A DNA stretch of 19,662 nucleotides from Pseudomonadota bacterium (GCA_023432995.1 JAEZES010000178.1:1-19662), one strand, 5' to 3'; shown: positions 7,466 through 16,742, counted from the first letter of the stretch. Numbers and translations are program-made. Notes: generated by a model not told the origin, from the letters alone.

Positions 7466-7837
7466 ATGACGGACGTTCGCCGATCCCCCGGCTGGATGTG
7501 GCTGCTGCTGGCGGCCGTGCTGCTGGTGCGCGCGCTGGTGCCGCAGGGCTACATGGCCGAGCGCGACGCGGGCGGGACGATCGCGGTCAAGGTGTGCGGC
7601 GCGGGCCATGTCATTCAGGTCCCGCTGGGCAACGACGAGGCGCCGGCCGCGGATGACCGCGGATCGCCGCCGGGCGCGTTCGCCGGGCTCGGCATTCCGG
7701 TGCTGCCGGCGATGCCGGCCGAGCTGTCGGTCCCGCCGGCCGTCGAGGCGGTCTTTGCGTCGCCCTCGATCGACGCCCGGCCCGCGGCCGTGCTTCGCTC
7801 GCGCCCGCCCGCAAGAGGCCCGCCGGTGCCTGCCTGA
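7466..7837 (+). CDS. DUF2946-like small membrane-anchored protein
   Basis: The 123-residue protein begins with one hydrophobic segment (WMWLLLAAVLLVRALVPQGYM, about residues 10-30, given here in part as its ends), followed by a short Cys-containing stretch (IAVKVCGAGH) and a Pro/Ala-rich tail. The LVRALVPQGYM-(A/E) block followed by a Cys is characteristic of DUF2946-type proteins, which are often found in copper-resistance loci of proteobacteria; their function is unknown. It is followed after 51 bp by the Met/His-rich outer-membrane protein, which supports a role in metal handling. The start lacks a Shine-Dalgarno sequence and is probably leaderless. Confidence 0.75.
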   Translation: MTDVRRSPGWMWLLLAAVLLVRALVPQGYMAERDAGGTIAVKVCGAGHVIQVPLGNDEAPAADDRGSPPGAFAGLGIPVLPAMPAELSVPPAVEAVFASPSIDARPAAVLRSRPPARGPPVPA

Positions 7838-7888
7838 ATCGCCGCCGGCAAGTCCGGCACCCCGCATTCAGACAGGAAGTGAGTTCCC

Positions 7889-8956
7889 ATGAGACCCGTG
7901 ATTTCAGGCGGCGCGGCAGCCGTGCTGGCCCTGCTTGCCACCCCAGTTGCAGCCCAGGACGAGACGATCGTCGTCCAGTCTCCACTGATCCATCCGGCCG
8001 CCGGGCTGATGAACGAGCACATGCACGAGGGCGGCGAGCTCATGCTCGGCCTGCGCTTCGAGCGCACGCATTCCGGTGGCCGCAACCGCTCGGGCACGAG
8101 CGCCATCGCCGACGCCGACATCGTCGCCGCGGGGTTCACCGCGCGCACCGAGTCGATGACCATGGACATGGTCATGTTCGACCTGATGTACGCGCCGAAC
8201 GACAGGCTGACGCTGATGGTGATGCCGCACTACATGTGGCACCGCATGACGATGCGCGGGATCGACCCGGCAGGCGGAATGGGCGGCGGACACGCGGGCC
8301 ACGGCGGCGGCCATGCGCTGGCTTTCGGCGAGACGCACGAGCACGGCACCGACGGCTTCGGCGACACGCTTGTGTCGGCCTCGTACCGGCTCGCGCGCCA
8401 GCGCGGCTTCGGGGCCCACGCGACGCTCGGGCTGTGGCTGCCGACGGGCTCGGTCTCGAGGACCAACGCCGACGGCACCTTCGTCCACTATGGCATGCAG
8501 TCCGGCAGCGGGACGTGGGACATCGAGCCGGCGCTGACGGTGACCGGCCATGCCGGGACGATTGGCTGGGGCGCGCAGGCCAGCTATCGCTGGCGCACCG
8601 ACGGCGACAACGCCTCGGGCTTCGCGCTCGGCGACAAGGCACGCGCGACCGGGTGGGTGAGCGCGCTGCTCGGCCGCGACGTGGGGGCGACCGCGCGGAT
8701 CGAGTACGTCCACGAGGGCCAGGTGCAGGGGCACTACAACGGGGCGCACCACCATGCCTCGCCGCCCGACCGGCAGGAGAACTACGGCGGCGACGTGGTC
8801 TCGGCCGGCGTCGGGCTCAACTGGCTGCTGCCCGTCGGCGGTTCCCGCAAGCCGCAGCTCAGCGGCGAGTTCTCGGTGCCGCTGCACCAGGACCTGAACG
8901 GCATCCAGGCGCCGCAGGACTGGCGCTTCACCCTGGGGATCAGCCAGACGTTCTGA
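7889..8956 (+). CDS. Met/His-rich outer-membrane beta-barrel protein, copper-linked
   Basis: The 355-residue product has a Sec signal peptide (VLALLATPVAA-QD) and a C-terminal ISQTF ending in Phe, the usual signature for outer-membrane barrel insertion. Alternating strands such as FTLGISQTF and WGAQASYRW fit a barrel of the Phenol_MetA_deg / transporter-like kind. Two metal-ligand clusters stand out: a Met-rich region at about residues 90-128 (repeated M-x-M and HYMWHRMTM) and a Gly/His loop at about 133-152 (GHAGHGGGH and THEHG), with another HHHA near residue 290. This suggests binding or passage of copper or silver. AGGAAG precedes the ATG. It lies downstream of the DUF2946 gene, same strand, and converges on the MerR-type regulator. 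Confidence 0.85.
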   Translation: MRPVISGGAAAVLALLATPVAAQDETIVVQSPLIHPAAGLMNEHMHEGGELMLGLRFERTHSGGRNRSGTSAIADADIVAAGFTARTESMTMDMVMFDLMYAPNDRLTLMVMPHYMWHRMTMRGIDPAGGMGGGHAGHGGGHALAFGETHEHGTDGFGDTLVSASYRLARQRGFGAHATLGLWLPTGSVSRTNADGTFVHYGMQSGSGTWDIEPALTVTGHAGTIGWGAQASYRWRTDGDNASGFALGDKARATGWVSALLGRDVGATARIEYVHEGQVQGHYNGAHHHASPPDRQENYGGDVVSAGVGLNWLLPVGGSRKPQLSGEFSVPLHQDLNGIQAPQDWRFTLGISQTF

Positions 8957-8979
8957 CCCGGAAGGCCGTGCCGGGTCAG
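8953..8979. terminator. Bidirectional hairpin with both stop codons in the arms
   Basis: CTGACCCGG (8953-8961) and CCGGGTCAG (8971-8979) are perfect 9-bp inverted arms with a 9-nt loop. The + strand TGA (8954-8956) and the minus-strand TGA (8978-8976) occupy the same position in each arm. It lies between convergent genes and has no U-tract. Confidence 0.65.
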
Positions 8980-9377
8980 GCGCCGTCGAACGCGGCGATG
9001 ATCGGGCACGGCCCCTTGCCGCCTTTGGCGCACTCGCTGGCCAGCCGCGACAGCGCCGCGCGGGCGCGCTCGAGCTCGGCGATCCTGGCGTCGAGCGCCT
9101 CGATGCGGCCGCGGGCCATCTCGCGGGCGCGCGCCCGGTCGTCGGTGCTGTCGAGGTGGAGCAGCTCGGCGATCTCCTCGAGCGTGAACCCGGCCGCCTG
9201 CGCCGAGCGAATGAAGCGCAATCGGCGCCTCTCCTCGGGGCCGTAGTGACGAATCCCGCTGGCGCCGGTCTTCTGCGGACGGGGATCGGGCAGCAGCCCG
9301 CGGCGTTGGTAATAGCGCACCGTCTCGACGCCCACGCCCGCGCTGCGGGCGAGCTGCGAGATGCTCATCGCGGCCAT
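8976..9377 (-). CDS. MerR-family metal regulator, probable Cu(I)/Ag(I) sensor
   Basis: The 133-residue protein has the MerR winged-helix start (ISQLARSAGVGVETVRYYQRRGLL), the IRHYGPEE wing, a long dimerisation helix and the C-terminal CAKGGKGPCPII. Overall it reads most like mercury MerR, but only two Cys are present. They are spaced Cys-x7-Cys, as in CueR (Cys112/Cys120), not Cys-x8-Cys as in Tn501 MerR. The position matching MerR Cys82, which marks divalent sensing, is Arg by my alignment. This fits a monovalent copper or silver sensor. The start at 9377 has GGAG at correct spacing; the frame stays open further upstream through the promoter. It is divergent from the barrel - ATPase operon it probably controls. 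Confidence 0.88.
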   Translation of the reverse strand: MAAMSISQLARSAGVGVETVRYYQRRGLLPDPRPQKTGASGIRHYGPEERRRLRFIRSAQAAGFTLEEIAELLHLDSTDDRARAREMARGRIEALDARIAELERARAALSRLASECAKGGKGPCPIIAAFDGA

Positions 9378-9379
9378 GC

Positions 9380-9411
9380 TTGACTCCGTACTATGGTACG
9401 CAGGGTATAGG
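9380..9411 (+). promoter_or_regulatory. MerR-type promoter/operator of the barrel - ATPase operon
   Basis: The -35 TTGACT (9380-9385) and -10 TATAGG (9406-9411) are separated by 20 bp, the over-long spacer that MerR-family activators need. A dyad lies in the spacer: CGTAC (9387-9391, with flanking ACTC) - TATG - GTACG (9396-9400), with 7 of 9 positions symmetric over the full arms. The -35 and half-sites resemble the Tn501 mer operator as I remember it. Confidence 0.75.
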
Positions 9412-9432
9412 GCGAGTCGCCAGGCGGGCAAA
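9404..9432 (-). promoter_or_regulatory. Putative promoter of the MerR-type regulator gene
   Basis: On the minus strand, TTTGCC (9432-9427) and TATACC (9409-9404) are separated by 17 bp. The transcript would start within the operator dyad, and its -10 overlaps the -10 of the divergent metal promoter, so the regulator would repress itself when bound, as in mer systems. Confidence 0.5.
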
Positions 9433-9440
9433 GGCCCGCC
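9423..9440 (+). other. Leader hairpin of the barrel - ATPase mRNA
   Basis: GGCGGGC (9423-9429) and GCCCGCC (9434-9440) form a perfect 7-bp stem with an AAAG loop. It occupies most of the roughly 30-nt leader between the expected transcript start (near 9418) and the ATG at 9448. The only weak ribosome-site-like sequence, AAAGG, lies in the loop. It may stabilise the 5' end or control translation. Confidence 0.4.
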
Positions 9441-9447
9441 GCTCTGG

Positions 9448-10806
9448 ATGACGACGATGAAATCGCCCTTGCTGCCAATCGCCAGCGCCCTGTCGGCCGT
9501 TGTCGCCGCACCGGCGCTCGCGCAGGATCATGCGGCGCACGAAGCGGCCACACCCGCCCCCGCTCCGGCGCCCGCCGCGCCCGGCGACCGGGCGATGGAC
9601 CATGCGGCCATGGGCCATCGCGAGATGGCTGACGGCGCCATGGATCATGCCGCAGCGGGGCACGCGGCCCCCGATGGCCCCGTCGAAGCGTCGGGAACGG
9701 CGCGCCTGCCGCAGGCCGAGGGCATGATGCCGGGCGTGCATTTCGACCTCGGCGGCGGCTGGACCGGGATGGCGCACGGCTTTGCCTGGGGCGTCTATAC
9801 CGACCAGGGCGGCCCGCGCGGCGACGACAAGGTCTATGTCGGCTCGATGGCGATGCTGATGGCCGAACGGCAGTTCGATGGCGCCCGGCTGCAGCTCAAG
9901 GCGATGCTCAGCGCCGAACCGCTGATGAGCGACCGCGGCTATCCGATCCTGTTCGCCACCGGCGAGACGGCGGGCGGGGAACCGCTGGTCGACCGGCAAC
10001 ATCCGCACGACCTGTTCATGGAACTGGCCGCGCGGGTCGATGTCGAGCTGGCCGACGGCGCGACGGCGTTCGTCTATGGCGGCCCGGTCGGCGAGCCCGC
10101 GCTCGGGCCGGCGGCGTTCATGCACCGCGCCTCGGCCCGCCTGAACCCGGAGGCGCCGATCACCCACCACTGGTTCGACTCGACGCACATCACCTACGGC
10201 GTGCTCACGGCGGGGGTGGCGACCGGGCTGTGGCAGCTCGAAGCCTCGGCCTTTCGCGGCGAGGAGCCCGACGAGGACCGCTGGGACATCGAGGAGCCGC
10301 GCCTCAACAGCTGGAGCGTACGCGCGACGCTGACCCCGTCGCCGAACTGGGCGGCGCAGGTGAGCTACGGGCACATCGAGGAGCCCGAGGCGCTGCACCC
10401 GGGGCAGGACGAGAGGCGCACCACCGCGAGCGTGCACTACAACAACGGCCGCGGCCTCGCCGCGACCGTCGCCTTCTCGGCCAAGGACCGCCGGCCCGGG
10501 CCGACGCTGAGCGCGTGGCTGGCCGAGGCGAACTGGGACGTGACCGAGCGGCACACGGTGTTCGCCCGGTTCGAGAACGTCGAGAACGACGAGCTCTTCC
10601 CCGACCATGACGATCCGCTGCATGACCAGGCCTTCCGGGTGTCGAAGGTCCAGGCCGGTTACGCCTACACGCTGCCGGTCGGGCCGTTCGGCCTCGCGCT
10701 CGGCGGCAGCGTGGCGGCGTTCGGCAAGCCCGACGCGCTCGACGCGGCCTACGGCGACGATCCGATCGGCTATACGCTGTTCGCCAAGCTGACGCTGGGA
10801 CGCTGA
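9448..10806 (+). CDS. His/Met-rich outer-membrane protein of the copper operon
   Basis: The 452-residue product starts with a signal peptide (AVVAAPALA-QD) followed by a metal-binding-like linker in which the unit MDHAA(M/A)GH occurs twice among many other His and Met residues, reminiscent of the copper-binding N-terminus of CopB. The rest looks like an outer-membrane barrel but does not match CopB; it carries LVDRQHPHDLFMELA and THHWFDSTHITYGVLT, blocks I associate with an uncharacterised family found near copper ATPases. It ends in KLTLGR, without the usual final aromatic residue. ATG at 9448 and at 9457 are both possible; neither has a clear ribosome site. It is 2 bp from the ATPase gene and is transcribed from the MerR-type promoter. 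Confidence 0.8.
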   Translation: MTTMKSPLLPIASALSAVVAAPALAQDHAAHEAATPAPAPAPAAPGDRAMDHAAMGHREMADGAMDHAAAGHAAPDGPVEASGTARLPQAEGMMPGVHFDLGGGWTGMAHGFAWGVYTDQGGPRGDDKVYVGSMAMLMAERQFDGARLQLKAMLSAEPLMSDRGYPILFATGETAGGEPLVDRQHPHDLFMELAARVDVELADGATAFVYGGPVGEPALGPAAFMHRASARLNPEAPITHHWFDSTHITYGVLTAGVATGLWQLEASAFRGEEPDEDRWDIEEPRLNSWSVRATLTPSPNWAAQVSYGHIEEPEALHPGQDERRTTASVHYNNGRGLAATVAFSAKDRRPGPTLSAWLAEANWDVTERHTVFARFENVENDELFPDHDDPLHDQAFRVSKVQAGYAYTLPVGPFGLALGGSVAAFGKPDALDAAYGDDPIGYTLFAKLTLGR

Positions 10807-10808
10807 CG

Positions 10809-12992
10809 ATGGCCGACTGCCACGCCCATCACGCGGAACAGGCCCACGCGCGGCCGGCGGTCGATCCGGCGTCGGTGCCGGCGGGCACGATCTGGACCTG
10901 CCCGATGCATCCCGAGATCCGGCGCGACGGTCCCGGCTCGTGCCCGATCTGCGGGATGGCGCTCGAGCCGCTCGAGCCGACGCTCGAGGAGGGGCCGAAC
11001 CCCGAGCTGGCCGACATGACCCGCCGGTTCTGGATCAGCGCCGCGTTCGCGGTGCCGCTGTTCGTGCTCGCCATGGGCATGGACCTGCTCGGCTGGCAGC
11101 CCCTGCCGATGCGCACGGCGAGCTGGGTCCAGCTGGCGCTGGCGACGCCGGTGGTGCTGTGGGGCGGCTGGCCGTTCTTCGCCCGGTTCTGGGCCTCGCT
11201 CACGAGCCGCCACCTCAACATGTTCACGCTGATCGGCCTCGGTGTCGGGGTCGCCTACGGCTACAGCCTGGTGGCGACGCTGGCGCCCGGGATCTTTCCC
11301 GCCTCGCTGCACACGATGGACGGGCAGGTGCCGGTCTATTTCGAGGCGGCCGCAGTCATCACCACGCTGGTGCTGCTCGGGCAGGTGCTCGAACTGCGCG
11401 CGCGCTCGGCGACGGGCCGGGCGATCCGCGCCCTGCTCGGCCTGGCGCCGAAGACCGCGCGGCGCGTCGGCGCCGATGGGCGCGAGGAGGACGTCCCGCT
11501 CGAGCATGTCCATGTCGGCGACCTGCTGCGCATCCGTCCGGGGGAGAAGGTGCCGGTCGACGGGGTGGTCGCCGAGGGGCGCAGCGCGGTCGACGAGTCG
11601 ATGATCAGCGGCGAGCCGGTGCCGGTCGAGAAGGGGCCGGGCGACCGCGTCACCGGGGCAACCGTCAACGGCACCGGCAGCCTGGTGATGAAGGCCGAGC
11701 GGGTCGGTCGCGACACGATGCTGGCGCAGATCGTGCGGATGGTCGCCGAGGCGCAGCGTTCGCGGGCACCGATCCAGGCGCTCGCCGACAAGGTCTCGGC
11801 GTGGTTCGTGCCGGCGGTCGTGCTGGTCGCGGTGATCGCCTTCGCGGTGTGGAGTCTCGTCGGGCCGGAACCGCGCCTCGCGCACGCGCTGGTCAACGCG
11901 GTGGCGGTGCTGATCATCGCCTGCCCGTGCGCGCTCGGCCTGGCGACGCCGATGTCGATCATGGTCGGGACCGGGCGCGGGGCCACGGCCGGCGTGCTGG
12001 TCAGGAACGCCCAGGCGCTCGAGCTGATGGAAAAGGTCGACACGCTGGTGGTCGACAAGACCGGCACGCTGACGCTCGGCAAGCCCAGGCTGGTCAAGGT
12101 GGCGCCCGCGGCCGGGTTCGACGAGGACGAGGTCCTGCGGCTCGCCGCGGCGATCGAGCGCGGCAGCGAGCATCCGCTGGCGGCGGCGATCGTCGAGGGG
12201 GCGCTCGAGCGCGGCCTGGCGCTGCCCGACAGTACGGACTTCGCCTCGCACACCGGCAAGGGCGTGGCCGGCCGGGTCGACGGGCGCGCGGTCGCGCTCG
12301 GCAACAAGGCCCTGCTGGCGGACCATGGCATTGCGGTCGAAGCGCTCGAGCCGCAGGCCGACGCGCACCGCGCGGACGGCGAGGGGGTGATGTTCGTCGG
12401 GGTCGACGGCAGGCTGGCCGGGCTCGTCGTCGTCGCCGACCCGATCAAGGACAGCGCCGTCGGGGCGGTCGCCGAGCTGCGCCGGGCCGGCGTCCGCGTC
12501 GTCATGCTGACCGGGGACAATCCCCGCACTGCTGAAGCGGTCGCGCGCCAGGTCGGCATCGACGAGGTCATCGCCGAAGTCCTGCCCGAGCAGAAACAGG
12601 TCAAGGTCGAAGCCCTGCGGCGCGAGGGCCGGCGGGTGGCGATGGCCGGCGACGGGATCAACGACGCGCCCGCGCTGGCCGCGGCCGACGTCGGTATCGC
12701 GATGGGCACCGGCACCGACGTGGCGATGGAAAGCGCCGCGGTGACGCTCGTCAAAGGCGATCTCGGCGGCATCGTCCGGGCGCGCCGGCTGAGCCGGGCG
12801 ACGATGCGCAACATCCGTCAGAACCTGTTCTTCTCGTTCGTGTTCAACGCCGCCGGCGTGCCGATCGCCGCGGGCGTGCTCTATCCGTGGTTCGGCCTGC
12901 TGCTGAGCCCGATCATCGCCGGTGCGGCGATGTCGCTGAGTTCGGTCGCGGTGATCGGCAATTCGCTGCGGCTGAGGACCGTTCGGCTGTAA
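10809..12992 (+). CDS. copA: Copper-exporting P1B-type ATPase
   Basis: This inner-membrane pump uses ATP to expel Cu(I), possibly Ag(I). In 727 residues it has a His-rich start, then a heavy-metal-binding domain with TCPMHPE (30-36) and CPICGM (45-50) in place of the usual HMA domain, as in Legionella CopA. The pump core has SGEP, the transport-site CPC (372-374), the phosphorylated Asp416 in DKTGT, the His-Pro at 455-456, TGD and GDGINDAP (about 614-621). The last spans carry FN (679-680) with Pro685, and MSLSS (708-712). CPC plus M-x-x-SS define the Cu(I) subgroup. The usual Tyr of the YN pair is Phe here. The start at 10809 directly follows the barrel gene, so the two are co-transcribed. 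Confidence 0.95.
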   Translation: MADCHAHHAEQAHARPAVDPASVPAGTIWTCPMHPEIRRDGPGSCPICGMALEPLEPTLEEGPNPELADMTRRFWISAAFAVPLFVLAMGMDLLGWQPLPMRTASWVQLALATPVVLWGGWPFFARFWASLTSRHLNMFTLIGLGVGVAYGYSLVATLAPGIFPASLHTMDGQVPVYFEAAAVITTLVLLGQVLELRARSATGRAIRALLGLAPKTARRVGADGREEDVPLEHVHVGDLLRIRPGEKVPVDGVVAEGRSAVDESMISGEPVPVEKGPGDRVTGATVNGTGSLVMKAERVGRDTMLAQIVRMVAEAQRSRAPIQALADKVSAWFVPAVVLVAVIAFAVWSLVGPEPRLAHALVNAVAVLIIACPCALGLATPMSIMVGTGRGATAGVLVRNAQALELMEKVDTLVVDKTGTLTLGKPRLVKVAPAAGFDEDEVLRLAAAIERGSEHPLAAAIVEGALERGLALPDSTDFASHTGKGVAGRVDGRAVALGNKALLADHGIAVEALEPQADAHRADGEGVMFVGVDGRLAGLVVVADPIKDSAVGAVAELRRAGVRVVMLTGDNPRTAEAVARQVGIDEVIAEVLPEQKQVKVEALRREGRRVAMAGDGINDAPALAAADVGIAMGTGTDVAMESAAVTLVKGDLGGIVRARRLSRATMRNIRQNLFFSFVFNAAGVPIAAGVLYPWFGLLLSPIIAGAAMSLSSVAVIGNSLRLRTVRL

Positions 12993-13002
12993 CCGTCAGC
13001 CG
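12984..13002. terminator. Convergent-junction hairpin between ATPase and ClpP-like gene
   Basis: CGGCTG (12984-12989) and CAGCCG (12997-13002) are perfect 6-bp arms with a 7-nt loop. The ATPase TAA lies in the loop and the stop of the opposite gene overlaps the right arm. The genes end only 3 bp apart, so one short element would have to serve both. Confidence 0.5.
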
Positions 13003-13694
13003 GCGCGCTCGACCGTCGAGACGTTGTAGCGGCGCACTTCCTCCTGGTTCAGGCAGTAGCGCGTGCTCGGGTTCTCGTCGGTGCCGACGGCCTGCTGCTT
13101 GTACATGACGTCGGTCAGCAGCGCCCGGCTGACGCCCATGCGGATCAGGAAGTCGTTGTCCTCGGTCGCCAGCAGCGCGCTGGCCTGCTCGATCTCGGCG
13201 ATCAGGCGCACGGTCTCGGCGGTGCCTTCCTCGGCCGCGAGGTAGATCGATTCGCGGTCGCCGGTGTGGGTGAACATGTGGACCATGAACACGCCGCCGC
13301 GGTCGACGAACCGGCGGTCGCCGCCCATGAACACGAAGTTGCACGCGGAAAAGCAGGTCCATCCGTTCGGGATGCGGGTGACCATGCCGAACGAGCGCAC
13401 GACCTTTCCGGCGTCGTTGCCGGCGCGCGCGTCGCCGCCGCGGGAACGAAGCCAGAGCTCCTCGAGCTGCTCGTCGCGTTCGATCGCCGCCTTGAGACGC
13501 TCGGGCAGGCTGGCGTCGATGATCCCCTCGGCGAGGAGCACGTGCTTGCCGTTGACCGTCCGCGGAGTGAGCGACATCGCCTGCGCGGGGCCCCAGCCAG
13601 GCTCGGCCGGGCAGGTCGGGTTCTTGGGGTCGTTGGCCCCGCCGAGCAGCGCCAGGGCGGCCAGCGCGGCGACCGGCCGCAGCGACCGCTTCAT
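12996..13694 (-). CDS. Secreted ClpP-fold-like protein (COG3904-like)
   Basis: The 232-residue product has a short signal peptide (VAALAALALLGGA). The mature part resembles periplasmic ClpP/crotonase-fold proteins: EGIIDASLPERLKAAI, ELWLRSRGGDARAG (the oxyanion-type SxGG turn of ClpP and SppA), then TCFSACNFVFMGG with the candidate nucleophile Ser116, and GVFMVHMFTH with His139 or His143 as candidate base. Cys114 and Cys118 flank the Ser and may form a disulfide. Whether it is a working protease is unknown. Its start overlaps the stop of the upstream glycine-zipper gene (ATGA), so the two are translationally coupled. Confidence 0.82.
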   Translation of the reverse strand: MKRSLRPVAALAALALLGGANDPKNPTCPAEPGWGPAQAMSLTPRTVNGKHVLLAEGIIDASLPERLKAAIERDEQLEELWLRSRGGDARAGNDAGKVVRSFGMVTRIPNGWTCFSACNFVFMGGDRRFVDRGGVFMVHMFTHTGDRESIYLAAEEGTAETVRLIAEIEQASALLATEDNDFLIRMGVSRALLTDVMYKQQAVGTDENPSTRYCLNQEEVRRYNVSTVERAG

Positions 13695-14266
13695 GCGGCG
13701 ATCGCGTAGCGCACCGCCGGCGGGCGGCGGCACATGCGCTTCTCGGCCTGGGTCTCCTCGCCCCTGACGATGACGACGTCGGACACCATGATGCACTGCA
13801 GGCCGCTGTCGTCGGCCTCGTTGCTGGCGACGACCGTCGAAGTGCCCGAGACATCCTCGCGCGTGTTCGAGGTCCACGCTGCCATCTGCCCGACCTCGGG
13901 CGCCCCGTCCTCGCTGCCGTCGGCCGAGCGGGTCGCCTCGAGCGTCGCGTCGGCGGCCTGCTGCTGTTCCTCGGGGTCGAGCCGACAGGCGATCGAGTGG
14001 GTCAGCTGGTCGGTCAGCGAGGCGACCGGCACGTATGTCAGCAGTCCGCCGGCGCTGCCGGCGGCCCGGCCGGCGATCGAGCCGAGAATGCCGCCGGCAA
14101 TGCGCGAGCCGGTGCTGCGGCGCGCCTCGGAGCACTTGTCGTCGCTGTCCTGCGAGCGCCGCGAGCTGCCGCCGAGCAAGCCCCCGAACTGCGCCTGCGC
14201 CGGCGCGGCGAGGACGGCGAGGGCGAGCGCGCTCGCCACAAGACCCGCGGACTTCGAACTGACCAT
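13691..14266 (-). CDS. Glycine-zipper envelope protein (surface-antigen-like)
   Basis: The 191-residue product has a Sec signal peptide (ALALAVLAAPAQA-QF), a Gly/Ser-rich start, a glycine zipper at about residues 58-74 (repeated G-x-x-x-G/A, as in 17-kDa surface antigen proteins), and a C-terminal domain with WTSNTREDVSGTSTVV and a late paired Cys region (LQCIMVSD and KRMCRR). Such proteins sit in the outer membrane or periplasm. The start at 14266 follows GGGGAA. It is the first gene of a two-gene operon with the ClpP-like gene and has its own promoter. Function is unknown; the coupling suggests the two products work together at the cell envelope. Confidence 0.82.
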   Translation of the reverse strand: MVSSKSAGLVASALALAVLAAPAQAQFGGLLGGSSRRSQDSDDKCSEARRSTGSRIAGGILGSIAGRAAGSAGGLLTYVPVASLTDQLTHSIACRLDPEEQQQAADATLEATRSADGSEDGAPEVGQMAAWTSNTREDVSGTSTVVASNEADDSGLQCIMVSDVVIVRGEETQAEKRMCRRPPAVRYAIAA

Positions 14267-14327
14267 GGCAATTTCCCCGCGAGGCTGTCCGGCCGGCTGG
14301 CGCGCCACCACCGCCTAAGCCTCGGGA

Positions 14328-14356
14328 AAATTACGCAGGCGGTCGGGGCAGGTCAA
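14328..14356 (-). promoter_or_regulatory. Putative promoter of the glycine-zipper / ClpP-like operon
   Basis: On the minus strand, TTGACC (14356-14351) and TAATTT (14333-14328) are separated by 17 bp. The leader to the ATG at 14266 would be about 55 nt. It is one of the few A+T-rich spots in this part of the window. Confidence 0.6.
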
Positions 14357-14402
14357 TCGCTGTGCGGCGAAGCGATCGATCGCGAGCGGAGGCAGGGCCG
14401 GA

Positions 14403-16706
<2,304 letters not shown>

Positions 16707-16710
16707 CGGT

Positions 16711-16725
16711 GAACAACTAGGGAAC
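16711..16725. promoter_or_regulatory. Putative LexA (SOS) box of uvrD
   Basis: GAAC (16711-16714) and GAAC (16722-16725) are separated by 7 bp; on the uvrD strand this reads GTTC-N7-GTTC, the known alphaproteobacterial SOS box. It overlaps the putative -10 of uvrD, the usual place for LexA repression. Confidence 0.65.
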
Positions 16726-16742
16726 ACCGGGAGGGGGTGCAA
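16714..16742 (-). promoter_or_regulatory. Putative uvrD promoter
   Basis: On the minus strand, TTGCAC (16742-16737) and TAGTTG (16719-16714) are separated by 17 bp. The expected transcript start falls on or next to the GTG at 16706. The -35 sits in a small perfect dyad (GGGGT-GCA-ACCCC at 16734-16746). Confidence 0.4.

Noticed and set aside
9361..9447. N-terminal extension of the His/Met-rich barrel frame to 9361
   Set aside because: It would start upstream of the MerR-type promoter and precede a clear signal peptide with unrelated residues.
9536..9675. Direct repeat of the MDHAA(M/A)GH-coding unit as a possible DNA repeat element
   Set aside because: The repetition is at protein level, with His/Met residues in a copper-binding-like linker; two imperfect copies are not a DNA repeat array.
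10770..12368. 532-residue frame opposite the copper ATPase
   Set aside because: Arg/His/Asp-rich low-complexity shadow of the ATPase gene.
14372..14383. Perfect 12-bp palindrome GCGATCGATCGC after uvrD
   Set aside because: Too short for an RNA hairpin with a loop, and GATC-rich palindromes are frequent in such genomes; no role can be argued.
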